NCBI RefSeq assembly: GCF_010731775.1
Contig: NZ_AP022590.1
Location: 372,001 to 436,000 of the forward strand
Origin: Mycobacterium mantenii
Lineage (GTDB): Bacteria; Actinomycetota; Actinomycetes; Mycobacteriales; Mycobacteriaceae
Direction of reading: 5' to 3'
DNA length: 64,000 nt
Shown: positions 29,987 to 38,739 of the stretch, one piece after another
Layout: the number at the start of each line of letters is the position of its first letter
How positions within the stretch are numbered: the first letter of the stretch is position 1
The notes under the pieces: generated by a model
Seen by the model: the letters and a program-made list of their open reading frames with translations, nothing else
Told to the model about the DNA's origin: nothing
Databases searched by the model: none
Program-made: the position numbers and the translations under genes

Positions 29987-30361
29987 TCAGGACGAGCAGT
30001 GCGTGGCCTTGATCCGTCCGTTGGGCGAGCCCAACCTGGCCAGGGCGTCCGCGGTGGATGCCGTTGTGTCCGGGCCGGACCCACCCTGGAAACGTCCGGA
30101 AACGCGGTCGAACGCCACCGATGCGCAGCCGTTGCGCGTGCCCGCCACCACGACGCAGGCATCACCGGCTTCGGCGGTGCAGTGGGCCAGCGCGACTTGG
30201 TTTGCCTGATCCTGACTGCCGGCGGTGCCCCACCCGGCGGCTCGGCCGGTTCCGGCGGACACCGCCAGGGCGACGAAATCATCGTCGGCGGCCGCTTTCG
30301 GCGCGGGCAGCGCGATGCTCGCGCAACCGACCGCAACGACGACGGCAATGATTGACCGCAC
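29987..30361 (-). CDS. DUF4189 secreted protein
   Basis: A 124-residue exported protein. The signal peptide ends KAAADDDF. The mature part is a DUF4189-type domain (FVALAVSAGTGRAAGWG... ANQVALAHCTAEAGDACVVVAG), with cysteines likely paired in disulfides and a final THC. Such domains are common in small mycobacterial exported proteins. No enzymatic role is known. Confidence 0.8.
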   Translation of the reverse strand: MRSIIAVVVAVGCASIALPAPKAAADDDFVALAVSAGTGRAAGWGTAGSQDQANQVALAHCTAEAGDACVVVAGTRNGCASVAFDRVSGRFQGGSGPDTTASTADALARLGSPNGRIKATHCSS

Positions 30362-30447
30362 CCGCCCGCTCCTTCTGCAATGCCCAGGAAAGGAATTTAG
30401 CGCCGAGGCCGGCGTTCGCGCGGGAAAACGGCCGCGGCGCCGCCGAG

Positions 30448-30672
30448 CTACGAGTTGCCCTCCGGGTCTTCGGCCAGGTACGTGACCTCATACCATCGCC
30501 GGCGCGGCTGGACGTCGGTGTCGTACTCTTCGGTCGCCGTCGCCTGCTCGAGCCGAACGTCGGTCAGATGCGGATTATCAACGCGGATATAGTCTTCGAG
30601 CTCAGCGTACAGCGCATCGCCATCCAGGGTGGTGGCCGCGAGTGCTCTGTCTGTATACCTCGTCCAACTCAC
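30448..30672 (-). CDS. Small hypothetical protein
   Basis: A 74-residue acidic protein starting MSWTRYTDRALAATTL, rich in tyrosine and aspartate, with no signal peptide or known domain. It diverges from the first amidohydrolase. Composition and codon use look coding, but I cannot assign a family. Confidence 0.5.
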   Translation of the reverse strand: MSWTRYTDRALAATTLDGDALYAELEDYIRVDNPHLTDVRLEQATATEEYDTDVQPRRRWYEVTYLAEDPEGNS

Positions 30673-30773
30673 GCCTCACATCTTGCTCCGGCCGTCGCGC
30701 CGCACGAAATCATCGAGGCCTGTCCGCGGGCAAGTCAAGACTCCTATACTCGACTCACTCTGGTGGAGGTGCG

Positions 30774-32048
30774 ATGGCTACAACCTGGGACACATTGGAT
30801 CGCTATGTCGTCGTCTCGACGGATACCCACGCCGGGGCGGATCTCTACGACTACAAACCGTATCTGCCGGCGCGTCTGCACGATGAGTTCGATGCGTGGG
30901 CCAAGGCCTACGCCAGCCCGTTCGACGATCTGATCGTCGCCACCGCTGCCCGCAACTGGGACCACGATCTTCGTATCGCGGAGATGGACGCCGACGGGGT
31001 GGCCGCCGAGGTGCTGCTGCCCAACACTATTCCACCGTTTTTCCCGACCACCCCCAACATCACCATCAGCTTGCCCCGCACGCGTGAGGACTTCGAGAAG
31101 CGTTGGGCCGGAGTGCAAGCCCACAACCGGTGGCAGATCGACTTCTGTTCGCTGGCCCCGGCCCGGCGCCGCGGGTTGATTCAAATCTTTCCCAACGATG
31201 TCGAGCTGGCGGCCGAAGAAATCCGCTGGGGCGCCGAGCAGGGCTGCTTCGGTGGCGTGCTCATTCCGGCGGTCTCGCCCGGTGACCCGCAGGTGGCCCC
31301 GCTTTTTCACACCCGCTACGAACCGATCTGGGCGCTGTGCGCGGAGCTGGATCTGACGGTGGTGCAGCACGCGGGGGCCGGGAGTCCCGAGATGCCGATG
31401 GACCAGCCCGCCTCCAATGCGGTGTTGATCACCGAGATGGCGATCTGGGCCCAACGCACACTGGGTCACCTGATCCTGGCCGGGGTGTTCGAACGATACC
31501 CGACACTGCGATTCGTGCCGACCGAGCAGGGCACGCTCTGGGTGCCCGGGCAACTCGGCATCCTCGACGCGATGGTGCCGACCATGAAGTCGGACGCCGG
31601 CAACCGCACCTACGGAATGTTCGGCGGATCGTCGGTCGACGAGCTGACGCTGACCCCGAGTGAATACGTCCAGCGGAACTGCTATTTGGCCAGTGAGCTG
31701 ATGCCTTTCGACGGCGCGATGATCGATTTCATGGGTCCGGAGCACATCATGTGGGGCAGCGACTATCCGCACGAGGAAGGCTTCACGCCACACTCCAAGT
31801 TGGCCATTCGGTGGGCCCTGCACGACAGGCCCGAGGATGCCTGCCGAAAGATCCTGGGCGGCAACGCGGGTCGCCTGTATCGCTTCGACCTCGATGCCTT
31901 GGTGCCGGTGGCGGCCAAGATCGGGCCCACCGTCGCAGAGGTGCACACGCCGTTGGAGGACACGGGCTATTGCGCCCCGGCCGCTTTCGGCTACCGGCCC
32001 TTCGAAGGAGGGTTGGCCCTCAAGCGGCTGGCCCCGGAGCGGCGCTAA
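30774..32048 (+). CDS. Amidohydrolase-2 family metal-dependent hydrolase
   Basis: A 424-residue TIM-barrel protein with GGTGGAGG just before ATG 30774. TATACT at 30745 could be the -10 box. The N-terminal metal motif is STDTHAGAD, so it has DxH rather than the usual HxH. Further candidate ligands are the histidines in VVQHAGAG, and the terminal aspartate lies in HIMWGSDYPHEEG. This family includes decarboxylases and hydrolases of aromatic or keto acids. It stands convergent with the IclR gene of the same cluster, and the substrate is unknown. Confidence 0.85.
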   Translation: MATTWDTLDRYVVVSTDTHAGADLYDYKPYLPARLHDEFDAWAKAYASPFDDLIVATAARNWDHDLRIAEMDADGVAAEVLLPNTIPPFFPTTPNITISLPRTREDFEKRWAGVQAHNRWQIDFCSLAPARRRGLIQIFPNDVELAAEEIRWGAEQGCFGGVLIPAVSPGDPQVAPLFHTRYEPIWALCAELDLTVVQHAGAGSPEMPMDQPASNAVLITEMAIWAQRTLGHLILAGVFERYPTLRFVPTEQGTLWVPGQLGILDAMVPTMKSDAGNRTYGMFGGSSVDELTLTPSEYVQRNCYLASELMPFDGAMIDFMGPEHIMWGSDYPHEEGFTPHSKLAIRWALHDRPEDACRKILGGNAGRLYRFDLDALVPVAAKIGPTVAEVHTPLEDTGYCAPAAFGYRPFEGGLALKRLAPERR

Positions 32049-32938
32049 CCGGACTCTTCGGTCAAGGCAGCGCCGAGTCGCTTTGTCGCGGAAGCGAGTT
32101 GGCGCCCCAGGCCGGCGACCGCCGCACCGGTCATCGGCTCGGCGCTGGGGACCAGGCTGAGCATCAGGGCGATGCGGGAGCCGCGCTCCAGGATCGGGGA
32201 GTCGATGTGGCTTACCTCGTAGGTGCGGTCCGGTTCCAGGCTGATCGGGAACCAGTCCTCCTGGTGGATCAGTTCGTCGGTCAAGGCCTGCGCCAGCTGG
32301 CTGAGCCGGGTGGAACGCACCTCGGCACTGCGCACGATCAGCGCCAGTTCCTGCAGGCGCACATCGGGCAGCAGGTGCAGACCGACCGCGTAGCCGCGCT
32401 GCCGGGCGGTGGTGATGGCCTGGCGGTAGCGATCGCGCACGTCTTCGGGCAGCGCGGCCAGCCAGCGCTCCCGAGCCTCCGGCCCGGCCCACGCCACGGT
32501 CGACGCCCCATACGGGGGCCGGTGGGGAAACTGGGTGCCGATGGGCATCGGGTGACCGCCGCCGTGCCGGCTTCGCACCTGATCGACGACCGTGGAGTAG
32601 TCGTCGCTCACCGCGAAGGCAACGCAGTGGGCGCCCGTCGCGGCCGACAGTTCGGCCATCGCCGAACGGGCCAACACCAGAGCCGGATAGCGGGCCGCCG
32701 CCTGGCGGCCGAGACGGACCAGGGCGGGGCCCAGGTGGTAGGTCTTGCGAACCGGGTCGCGCAGCAGCCAGCCGGCGCGGAGCAATTCGGACAGCATCGA
32801 GTGGCAGCTGGCTTTGTGCACGCTCAACTGGCGCGACACCTCGGCCAGTGTCATGCCCCGGCTGCCGTCACCCGCCAGCTGCTCGAACAGGTTCACCACC
32901 CGCTCGGTCTGCGGGGAGGGACGCGGCGCCATACCCAC
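32045..32938 (-). CDS. IclR-family transcriptional regulator
   Basis: A 297-residue regulator. The N-terminal winged HTH is MTLAEVSRQLSVHKASCHSMLSELLRAGWL. The C-terminal GAF-like effector domain runs from about residue 90, with the segment SAATGAHCVAFAV. It lies between amidohydrolase 1 (convergent, overlapping four bases) and a divergent SDR, and a palindrome fills the divergent promoter. It probably controls the amidohydrolase/acetoacetate-decarboxylase cluster. The Met at residue 3 is an alternative start. Confidence 0.88.
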   Translation of the reverse strand: MGMAPRPSPQTERVVNLFEQLAGDGSRGMTLAEVSRQLSVHKASCHSMLSELLRAGWLLRDPVRKTYHLGPALVRLGRQAAARYPALVLARSAMAELSAATGAHCVAFAVSDDYSTVVDQVRSRHGGGHPMPIGTQFPHRPPYGASTVAWAGPEARERWLAALPEDVRDRYRQAITTARQRGYAVGLHLLPDVRLQELALIVRSAEVRSTRLSQLAQALTDELIHQEDWFPISLEPDRTYEVSHIDSPILERGSRIALMLSLVPSAEPMTGAAVAGLGRQLASATKRLGAALTEESG

Positions 32939-32941
32939 AAT

Positions 32942-32958
32942 GGTCGCATAATGCGACC
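32942..32958. promoter_or_regulatory. Palindromic operator for the IclR regulator
   Basis: GGTCGCAT-A-ATGCGACC is a perfect 8+1+8 inverted repeat, four bases upstream of the IclR start and 31 bases before the SDR start. A related half-site (ATGCGCGACC) lies at 32971-32980. Its location between divergent genes fits control of both. Confidence 0.7.
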
Positions 32959-32988
32959 TGTTGCGGTGCTATGCGCGACCATGTGACG

Positions 32989-33936
32989 ATGGCCACAATG
33001 AAGGACCTTCCGGGCAGGGTGGCGGTCGTAACCGGCGGAGCCGGGGGCATCGGCCGGGCCCTGGGCAGGCGTTTCGGCCAAGAGGGCATGAAGGTGGTGC
33101 TGGCCGACGTGCTCGCCGAACCCCTGGACGAGGCGACCCGGGCACTCGCGGACGAGGGCATCGAGGTGGCCGGGGTGGTCACCGACGTCACCGACTATTC
33201 CTCGGTCGAGTCGCTGGCCAAGGAGGCGCTCTCGCGCTTCGGCGCGGTGCACGTGGTGTGCAACAACGCCGGCACCGGCGGGGTCTCCGAGGGTTACATG
33301 TGGGAGCACGACCTGGCCGACTGGCGCTGGGGGATCGACGTCAATGTGCTGGGCGTCATCCACGGCATCAAGGCCTTCGTGCCCATCCTGCTCGAGCAGG
33401 GCGAGGGGCACGTGGTCAACACCTGCTCGGGCAACGGCGGGTTTGCACCGATCGCCCGGGGGGCCATGGGCGGACCGGCCATGGCGGTCTACCCGATGAC
33501 CAAGGCCGCGGTGCTCTGCCTGACCGAGAGCCTCTACACCCACCTGGCGATGACCGGGACGCGGGTGCGGGCGCACCTGCTGTTTCCCGGCGGCTTTCTG
33601 AACACCGGCATCTGGGAATCGTGGCGGCACCGTCCGGAGCGCTACGCCGCGACCCAGGAACGCCACACACCCGAGGCGACCCTGGCGGATGTGGTGGCCC
33701 GCTTCGAGGCAGCCGGCGCCCATGTCGAATTCACCCCGCTCGAGACGGTCGCCGACCAGGCGGTGGACGGAATTCGGTCTGACCGCTTCTGGATGATGGG
33801 TCCGCCCACACCGGCCGATGAGGTCGTGAGCAGCAAGGCGGCATCGATCCTCAATCGCGGCGAGCCCGACTACCTCGTCGACGTCCTTGGCCGGCACGCC
33901 GAGAACGCGCCCGAAACCGAAGGAGGAGAGCGTTGA
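32989..33936 (+). CDS. Short-chain dehydrogenase/reductase
   Basis: A 315-residue SDR. NAD(P)-binding GGAGGIGRALG, the structural NNAGTGG and the active-site YPMTKAAV (tyrosine and lysine) are present, with a serine in TCSGNGG. In-frame ATGs occur at 32971, 32989 and 32998 with no clear ribosome site; the middle one was chosen. It is divergent from IclR and coupled to the next gene by a four-base overlap, beginning a run of four genes. Confidence 0.83.
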   Translation: MATMKDLPGRVAVVTGGAGGIGRALGRRFGQEGMKVVLADVLAEPLDEATRALADEGIEVAGVVTDVTDYSSVESLAKEALSRFGAVHVVCNNAGTGGVSEGYMWEHDLADWRWGIDVNVLGVIHGIKAFVPILLEQGEGHVVNTCSGNGGFAPIARGAMGGPAMAVYPMTKAAVLCLTESLYTHLAMTGTRVRAHLLFPGGFLNTGIWESWRHRPERYAATQERHTPEATLADVVARFEAAGAHVEFTPLETVADQAVDGIRSDRFWMMGPPTPADEVVSSKAASILNRGEPDYLVDVLGRHAENAPETEGGER

Positions 33937-34736
33937 CTACCAACGCAGTTCGCTACGGTCCTCGCCCACCCGAGGCGCAGGTCGACCACGAGATCGACGC
34001 CACCAAGGCGCCCATCGCCACCGAGGCGGTGACCGTCACGTACCTCACCGATCCGGAGATCGTCGCGACCGTGCTGCCCAAGCCGCTGGAGCCCGCGGCC
34101 GAACCACTGGTGCGCGTCCAGCTGCAGCGGGTCCGGATACAGGGCATGGCGCCATTCGGGTCGGCGGTGTTTTCGGTGACCGCCCGGCACGGCGAACGCG
34201 AGGGCGATTATCCCCTGTTCATGCCCCAGTCCACCGAACAGTCCGTCACGGGTGGGCGCGAAACATTCGGCGAGCCAAAGAAACTGGCCCACATCGAGGT
34301 GGACCGCGACGCGGACCGCGTCAGCGCCACGGTCGACCGGCTGGGCCATCGGCTCATCACAGTGAACGGTCAGGTCACGGGCCCGGCGGAGTTGCCGCCC
34401 GACCAGATGAACACCGAGTTCTACTTCAAGTTCCTGCGCGCCCCCGACGGCGGCGGCATCACCGATCCCCACCTGGTCTACGGCGAATATCACCGGCACT
34501 ACGAGCTGCTGGAGAACATCGACGGGACCCTCGAGCTGGGGGAGTCACCGTTGGATCCGGTGGCCGACATCGTCATTCGCCAAATCACGTCGATCACCTG
34601 GTGTCGCCGGCGCACCGTTCAGGTGGGGCGGATCGCGGCCCGGGTGCCGCAGGAGTGGCTGCTGCCGTACGTGCACCAGCGCTACGACGACGTGGCCCTG
34701 CTCGCCGCCCCCAGGCCCGAGCCGGCGCGGACATAG
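33933..34736 (+). CDS. Acetoacetate decarboxylase-family protein
   Basis: A 267-residue protein starting at TTG 33933 with AGGAGGAG upstream, overlapping the SDR stop. The Schiff-base lysine region of the family is recognisable in GGRETFGEPKKLAHI, and the beta-cone fold pattern follows. True acetoacetate decarboxylases use two adjacent lysines here, and KK is conserved. The cluster context points to decarboxylation or aldol-type chemistry on a 3-keto acid, but the substrate is unknown. Confidence 0.8.
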   Translation: MTTNAVRYGPRPPEAQVDHEIDATKAPIATEAVTVTYLTDPEIVATVLPKPLEPAAEPLVRVQLQRVRIQGMAPFGSAVFSVTARHGEREGDYPLFMPQSTEQSVTGGRETFGEPKKLAHIEVDRDADRVSATVDRLGHRLITVNGQVTGPAELPPDQMNTEFYFKFLRAPDGGGITDPHLVYGEYHRHYELLENIDGTLELGESPLDPVADIVIRQITSITWCRRRTVQVGRIAARVPQEWLLPYVHQRYDDVALLAAPRPEPART

Positions 34737-34739
34737 CGC

Positions 34740-35954
34740 ATGGACCGGTACGCGGTCATTTCGGCCGACTGCCACGCCGGTGCCGACCTGCTCGGCTACC
34801 GCGAGTACCTCGATCCCCAGTACAGAGACGAATTCGACAGCTGGGCAAAGACATTCGTCAACCCGTTCGGTGACCTCACCGAGCCAGAAGCCGAGCGCAA
34901 TTGGAACAGCGAGCGGCGCAACGCCGATCTGGATCGCGAGGGCACCGCGGCAGAGGTCATTTTCCCCAATACCGTGCCGCCGTTCTTTCCTCAGGCCAGC
35001 CTGGCCGCGCCCCCGCCCGAGACCACCCGGGAACTCGAGCTGCGCTGGGCCGGCCTTCGCGCTCACAATCGCTGGCTGTCCGACTTCTGCTCCTTGTCGC
35101 CCGAGCGGCGCGCGGGGGTGGGGCAGATCCTGCTTCCAGATCTCGACGAAGCCGTCGCCGAGGTGGCACAGATCGCCAAGCTGGGGCTGCGCGGCGGTGT
35201 GCTGCTGCCCGGAGTCGCCCCCGGCACCGGCATTCCCGCGCTCTACGCCGAGCACTGGGAGCCGCTCTGGGCGGCGTGCGACGAGGCGGGCCTGGTGGTC
35301 AACCATCACGGCGGCAACGCCGGGCCGACCCCGACGGACGGGTGGGGGAGTTCGTTCGCGGTGTGGGTGTACGAGACGCATTGGTGGGCGCACCGGGCGC
35401 TGTGGCATCTGATCTTCAGCGGCGTCCTGGATCGCCATCCGGACCTCACCGTGGTCTTCACCGAGCAGGGCGCCGGGTGGATACCGGCGACGCTGGACTC
35501 GCTCGACGTCGCGGCGGCCCGTTACGGGCGAGCGAACTCGGCGATCGCCCGGTTCGCCGGGCCCACCGCCGGCTCGCTTCCGCTGCGGCCCAGCGAGTAC
35601 TGGTCTCGCCAGTGTTACGTCGGTGCCAGCTTCATGCGGCCCGTGGAATGCGCCGAGCGCCATGGAATCGGGGTCGACCGAATTATGTGGGGAAGCGACT
35701 ACCCGCATTTCGAGGGGACCTCTCCCTACACCCGAGAGGCCTTGCGCCACACCTTCTCCTGCGTCCCGGTGGACGAGGTGGCGGCCATGGTGGGTGGGAA
35801 TGCGGCGGCCGTGTACGGATTTGACCTCGACGCACTGGCACCCCTGGTCGACCGCATCGGCCCGACCGTGGCCGAGGTTGCCGAGCCGCTGGCGGCGGTG
35901 CCCGCCGAGGCGCGCAGCACCGTCTTCGAACCCGATCCCATCCGCACCTGGTAG
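34740..35954 (+). CDS. Amidohydrolase-2 family metal-dependent hydrolase
   Basis: A 404-residue paralogue of the proteins at 30774 and 35968. N-terminal SADCHAGADLLGYREYLDP has DxH in place of HxH; VVNHHGGNAG and IMWGSDYPHFEG supply further candidate metal ligands. It starts 3 bases after the decarboxylase stop and is followed 13 bases later by another member, so the genes form one operon. The substrate is unknown. Confidence 0.85.
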   Translation: MDRYAVISADCHAGADLLGYREYLDPQYRDEFDSWAKTFVNPFGDLTEPEAERNWNSERRNADLDREGTAAEVIFPNTVPPFFPQASLAAPPPETTRELELRWAGLRAHNRWLSDFCSLSPERRAGVGQILLPDLDEAVAEVAQIAKLGLRGGVLLPGVAPGTGIPALYAEHWEPLWAACDEAGLVVNHHGGNAGPTPTDGWGSSFAVWVYETHWWAHRALWHLIFSGVLDRHPDLTVVFTEQGAGWIPATLDSLDVAAARYGRANSAIARFAGPTAGSLPLRPSEYWSRQCYVGASFMRPVECAERHGIGVDRIMWGSDYPHFEGTSPYTREALRHTFSCVPVDEVAAMVGGNAAAVYGFDLDALAPLVDRIGPTVAEVAEPLAAVPAEARSTVFEPDPIRTW

Positions 35955-35967
35955 CGAAAGGTCCACC

Positions 35968-37239
35968 GTGGAGCCCTACCTCATCATCTCCGCTGACACC
36001 CATGCCGAGCTGCCCACCGAGCAGTACCGCGAGTACATCGACCCGGAATATCGAGAGGACTTCGAGGCCTTCCTGGCCGAGAAGATTGCCGCCGCGGCGC
36101 AGGCCAGTGGCTTCATCGACGAACAGTTCGCGCAAGCGTGGTTCGACGAACACGGCGACGGCATCGCGGGCGGCTGGGACGTCGCCCAGCGCGACCGCGA
36201 ACTCGACGGCGACGGCGTCGCCGGCGAGGTCATCTTTCCCGACGCCGACGCCGTCACCGGTGTCGCCGGGGCTCCGTTCGGTGCGGGTCTGGGGCAGTCC
36301 GGCGACTTGGACCCGGGGCGTGCCATGGCCGGCGCGCGGGCCCACAACCGCTGGTTGGCTGAGTTGTGCAGCCACAGCCCGGAGCGACGGGCCGGGGTTG
36401 CGGTGGTCCCGATACTGGCGGACGTCGACGCGGCGGTGGCCGAGATCGCTCGGGCGGCCGAGGCTGGGTTGCGCGGCGGCATCATGATCCCGGTGCTCTG
36501 GGGTGACTATCCGCCCTACCATGACCGCCGCTACGACAAGGTCTGGGCCGCCTGCCAGGACCTGCAGATGCCGGTGCACACCCACGTCGGTCCCGCGCCA
36601 AGTGAGCAGTACGGCCCGCATCTGGGCATCTACACGACCGAGGTGCGCTGGTGGGGAGTCCGGCCCCTGTGGTTCGCCTTGTGGGCCGGCGTATTCGAGC
36701 GCTTCCCGAACCTGCGCTGGGGGGCCACCGAGTGCGGGGCCTACTGGGCCAACGACCTGCTGTGGCTGATGGATACCCGGTTCATGCGTGAGCACTCGGC
36801 CAAGAAGATGAGCCGTCTGCTGGAGGGTGATCTGACGATGCCACCCTCGGCGTACTTCGACCGGAACTGCTTCATCGGTGCCACCACCACCGAGCGCCGG
36901 GAACTGGCCCGGCGCTACGAGATCGGCGTGCCAAACATGCTGTGGGGCAACGATTATCCCCACCCGGAAGGAACGTGGCCGCACACCCGCGATTGGCTGC
37001 GCCGCTCGTTCTGGGACATTCCGATTGACGAGACGCGGCGAATCCTCGGGCTTAGCGCAGCCGAGATATACAACTTTGATCGGGGCGCCCTCGCCGGTCT
37101 GGTCGAGCGCATCGGCCCGACCCCTGCGGACCTGGGCCAGGATGACGCGGTGAGCGTCCCCAAGTGGGAGGCGGCCCGCCGGATCGGACGCCACTGGCTG
37201 ACGGACTCCGAGCCCATCCCCGACCTGGTGCAGAACTGA
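35968..37239 (+). CDS. Amidohydrolase-2 family metal-dependent hydrolase
   Basis: A 423-residue member starting at GTG 35968 with GAAAGG upstream. N-terminal ISADTHAELPTEQYREYIDPEY, central MPVHTHVGPAPS and C-terminal NMLWGNDYPHPEG give the metal site (DxH, H, D). It differs from the two relatives by an insertion after residue 60 (AQRDRELDGDGVAG). Last gene of the IclR-associated run. The substrate is unknown. Confidence 0.85.
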   Translation: MEPYLIISADTHAELPTEQYREYIDPEYREDFEAFLAEKIAAAAQASGFIDEQFAQAWFDEHGDGIAGGWDVAQRDRELDGDGVAGEVIFPDADAVTGVAGAPFGAGLGQSGDLDPGRAMAGARAHNRWLAELCSHSPERRAGVAVVPILADVDAAVAEIARAAEAGLRGGIMIPVLWGDYPPYHDRRYDKVWAACQDLQMPVHTHVGPAPSEQYGPHLGIYTTEVRWWGVRPLWFALWAGVFERFPNLRWGATECGAYWANDLLWLMDTRFMREHSAKKMSRLLEGDLTMPPSAYFDRNCFIGATTTERRELARRYEIGVPNMLWGNDYPHPEGTWPHTRDWLRRSFWDIPIDETRRILGLSAAEIYNFDRGALAGLVERIGPTPADLGQDDAVSVPKWEAARRIGRHWLTDSEPIPDLVQN

Positions 37240-37495
37240 GGGGGAACAAGGCTGTGGCACACGGCATCTGATTGGCCTGCGGGGCTGGGTCGCCCTCAGG
37301 ACGGTGGTACTCGGCCGGTTGGCGCGTGAGGTGCCAGAAACGCAACACCGGTTGGGTCGGGTGCCACAGGCCGCGGCCGATCTACACACCGTGACGGTTC
37401 CGCGCACCGACGCTTTCGTGTGACGATGGCAGATCCAGGTCCGGGCGATTGCGTGTGCAACTCGTGCTCTCAGGACCCGGGGGGACATTCCGGCT

Positions 37496-37744
37496 GTGAG
37501 GAGGGCGAATGACCAAAGCCTCCGCAGCGTCATCGGCGACGACGGGTTGAGCGTGACGCTTAAACGTGTTGACGAATTGAAGCCCGGAGACAGGATCCGC
37601 ATGAAGATCGGGCACGCCACCGTCGTAGCGACTGAACCCCTGGAGGACGACCGCACCCTGCTCACCTTCACCTACGGAACCAAGGGCGCCGCCGACAACG
37701 CTCTGACCGTGGATGTCCTCGACGATGACGAGTGGGGTTGGTAA
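37496..37744 (+). CDS. Small hypothetical protein
   Basis: An 82-residue protein from GTG 37496 (other start codons are possible). The middle part is strand-rich (LKRVDELKPGDRIRMKIGHATVVATEP) and the C-terminus acidic (DVLDDDEWGW). I recognise no family. About 95 bases separate it from the next gene. Confidence 0.5.
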   Translation: MRRANDQSLRSVIGDDGLSVTLKRVDELKPGDRIRMKIGHATVVATEPLEDDRTLLTFTYGTKGAADNALTVDVLDDDEWGW

Positions 37745-37838
37745 GGCGGGGTTTCCGCACCTACTGGGCCGGCCTGGATCTTGTCGGCAAGGGTCCCGCA
37801 TACGACTATTGAATGAGTACGGACCCGGAGGAGGAACG

Positions 37839-38339
37839 ATGGCTGCAGACCGTCTGACGAGCATCGCCGGTTTATCCGCCGCGTCGCTCGCGATTGCCCT
37901 GTCGTTTCCCCCGAATGCCTTCGCCGACAATCCGTCCTGGAACGGTCAGTACGCGATCACGTTCATGGTCGGCCCCAAGGCCGGGACCAGCATGGCGGTC
38001 GGCGATCCCGAGGGGCAGCACACCGAGACCTACGGGATCCGCTCGAGTTGTACGAGCGGTAAGTGCGTCGCCACCATTGTGAGCGGCCCTCCGCCCAGCA
38101 ATCCGACGGTTCCGCAGCCGGTCCAGTTCACCTGGGATGGGAAGTCCTGGTCGCAGGTCAACGATTTTCAATGGGACTGCATGATGCCCGACACCACGAT
38201 CCAATGGAGCCCGGCTCACGCCGAGGTGCACTACACGCCCCAACCCGACGGGACGCTCGCCGGCGTCATGCACACCGACATTCTGAGCGGCCCGTGCCAA
38301 GGCACCATCGACATGGATATGTCGGCCCAGCGCGTGTGA
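37839..38339 (+). CDS. Secreted beta-rich protein
   Basis: A 166-residue exported protein with GGAGGAGG just upstream of ATG 37839. The signal peptide ends PNAFADNPSW. The mature domain resembles the extracellular lipoprotein-like domain seen in small mycobacterial secreted proteins (WNGQYAITFMVGPKAGTSMA... WDGKSWSQVNDFQWDC), with paired cysteines. No enzymatic residues can be named. Confidence 0.78.
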   Translation: MAADRLTSIAGLSAASLAIALSFPPNAFADNPSWNGQYAITFMVGPKAGTSMAVGDPEGQHTETYGIRSSCTSGKCVATIVSGPPPSNPTVPQPVQFTWDGKSWSQVNDFQWDCMMPDTTIQWSPAHAEVHYTPQPDGTLAGVMHTDILSGPCQGTIDMDMSAQRV

Positions 38340-38604
38340 ATTTGCCGGCAGCCCAACGATCGCTTGCCGCGAAAGCCACAGATCCGTAGAGCGCGCGATG
38401 CGGCTTTTCGGCGGCATCCATCCGCGGCGGCGTTGGTCTGCTCGGAATGGCTAAAAAAGTCGACATGGCCGATAAAGATGGTGGTTGGCTGATGGGCGAT
38501 TCCGACCCGCGTATAGGCCGCCGTGTGTAGTCTCCCAGCTCAGAGCGCATCCCCGTTCTCGGGAAATGGGGCATGCTCGGTGATCTCCGAACGAGCAGGG
38601 AAAC

Positions 38605-38724
38605 ATGATGGGCGTATTTGGGCTGGACTTTTCGCGCCGCGAGAAGCGCCAGATGCAAGCGGCGTTCATCTTTCCCGTTGGACTGCTCGTTCTGCTGATC
38701 GGCGTGAATGTGCAGTCTCGGTAG
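38605..38724 (+). CDS. 39-residue single-span membrane peptide
   Basis: A short open frame from ATG 38605 (alternative ATG 38608) with GAGCAGGG upstream. It has a charged N-terminus (FSRREKRQMQ) and one hydrophobic helix (AAFIFPVGLLVLLIGVNV) ending QSR. It stops 15 bases before the lipoprotein gene in the same orientation, so the two may be co-transcribed. The call rests on the ribosome site, the clean membrane span and the spacing. Confidence 0.5.
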   Translation: MMGVFGLDFSRREKRQMQAAFIFPVGLLVLLIGVNVQSR

Positions 38725-38739
38725 AGAGAGCGAACAACA

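Noticed and set aside
35683..37671. A 662-codon minus-strand open frame opposite the amidohydrolases
   Set aside because: High-GC antisense shadow of two clear family members; no ribosome site or domain.
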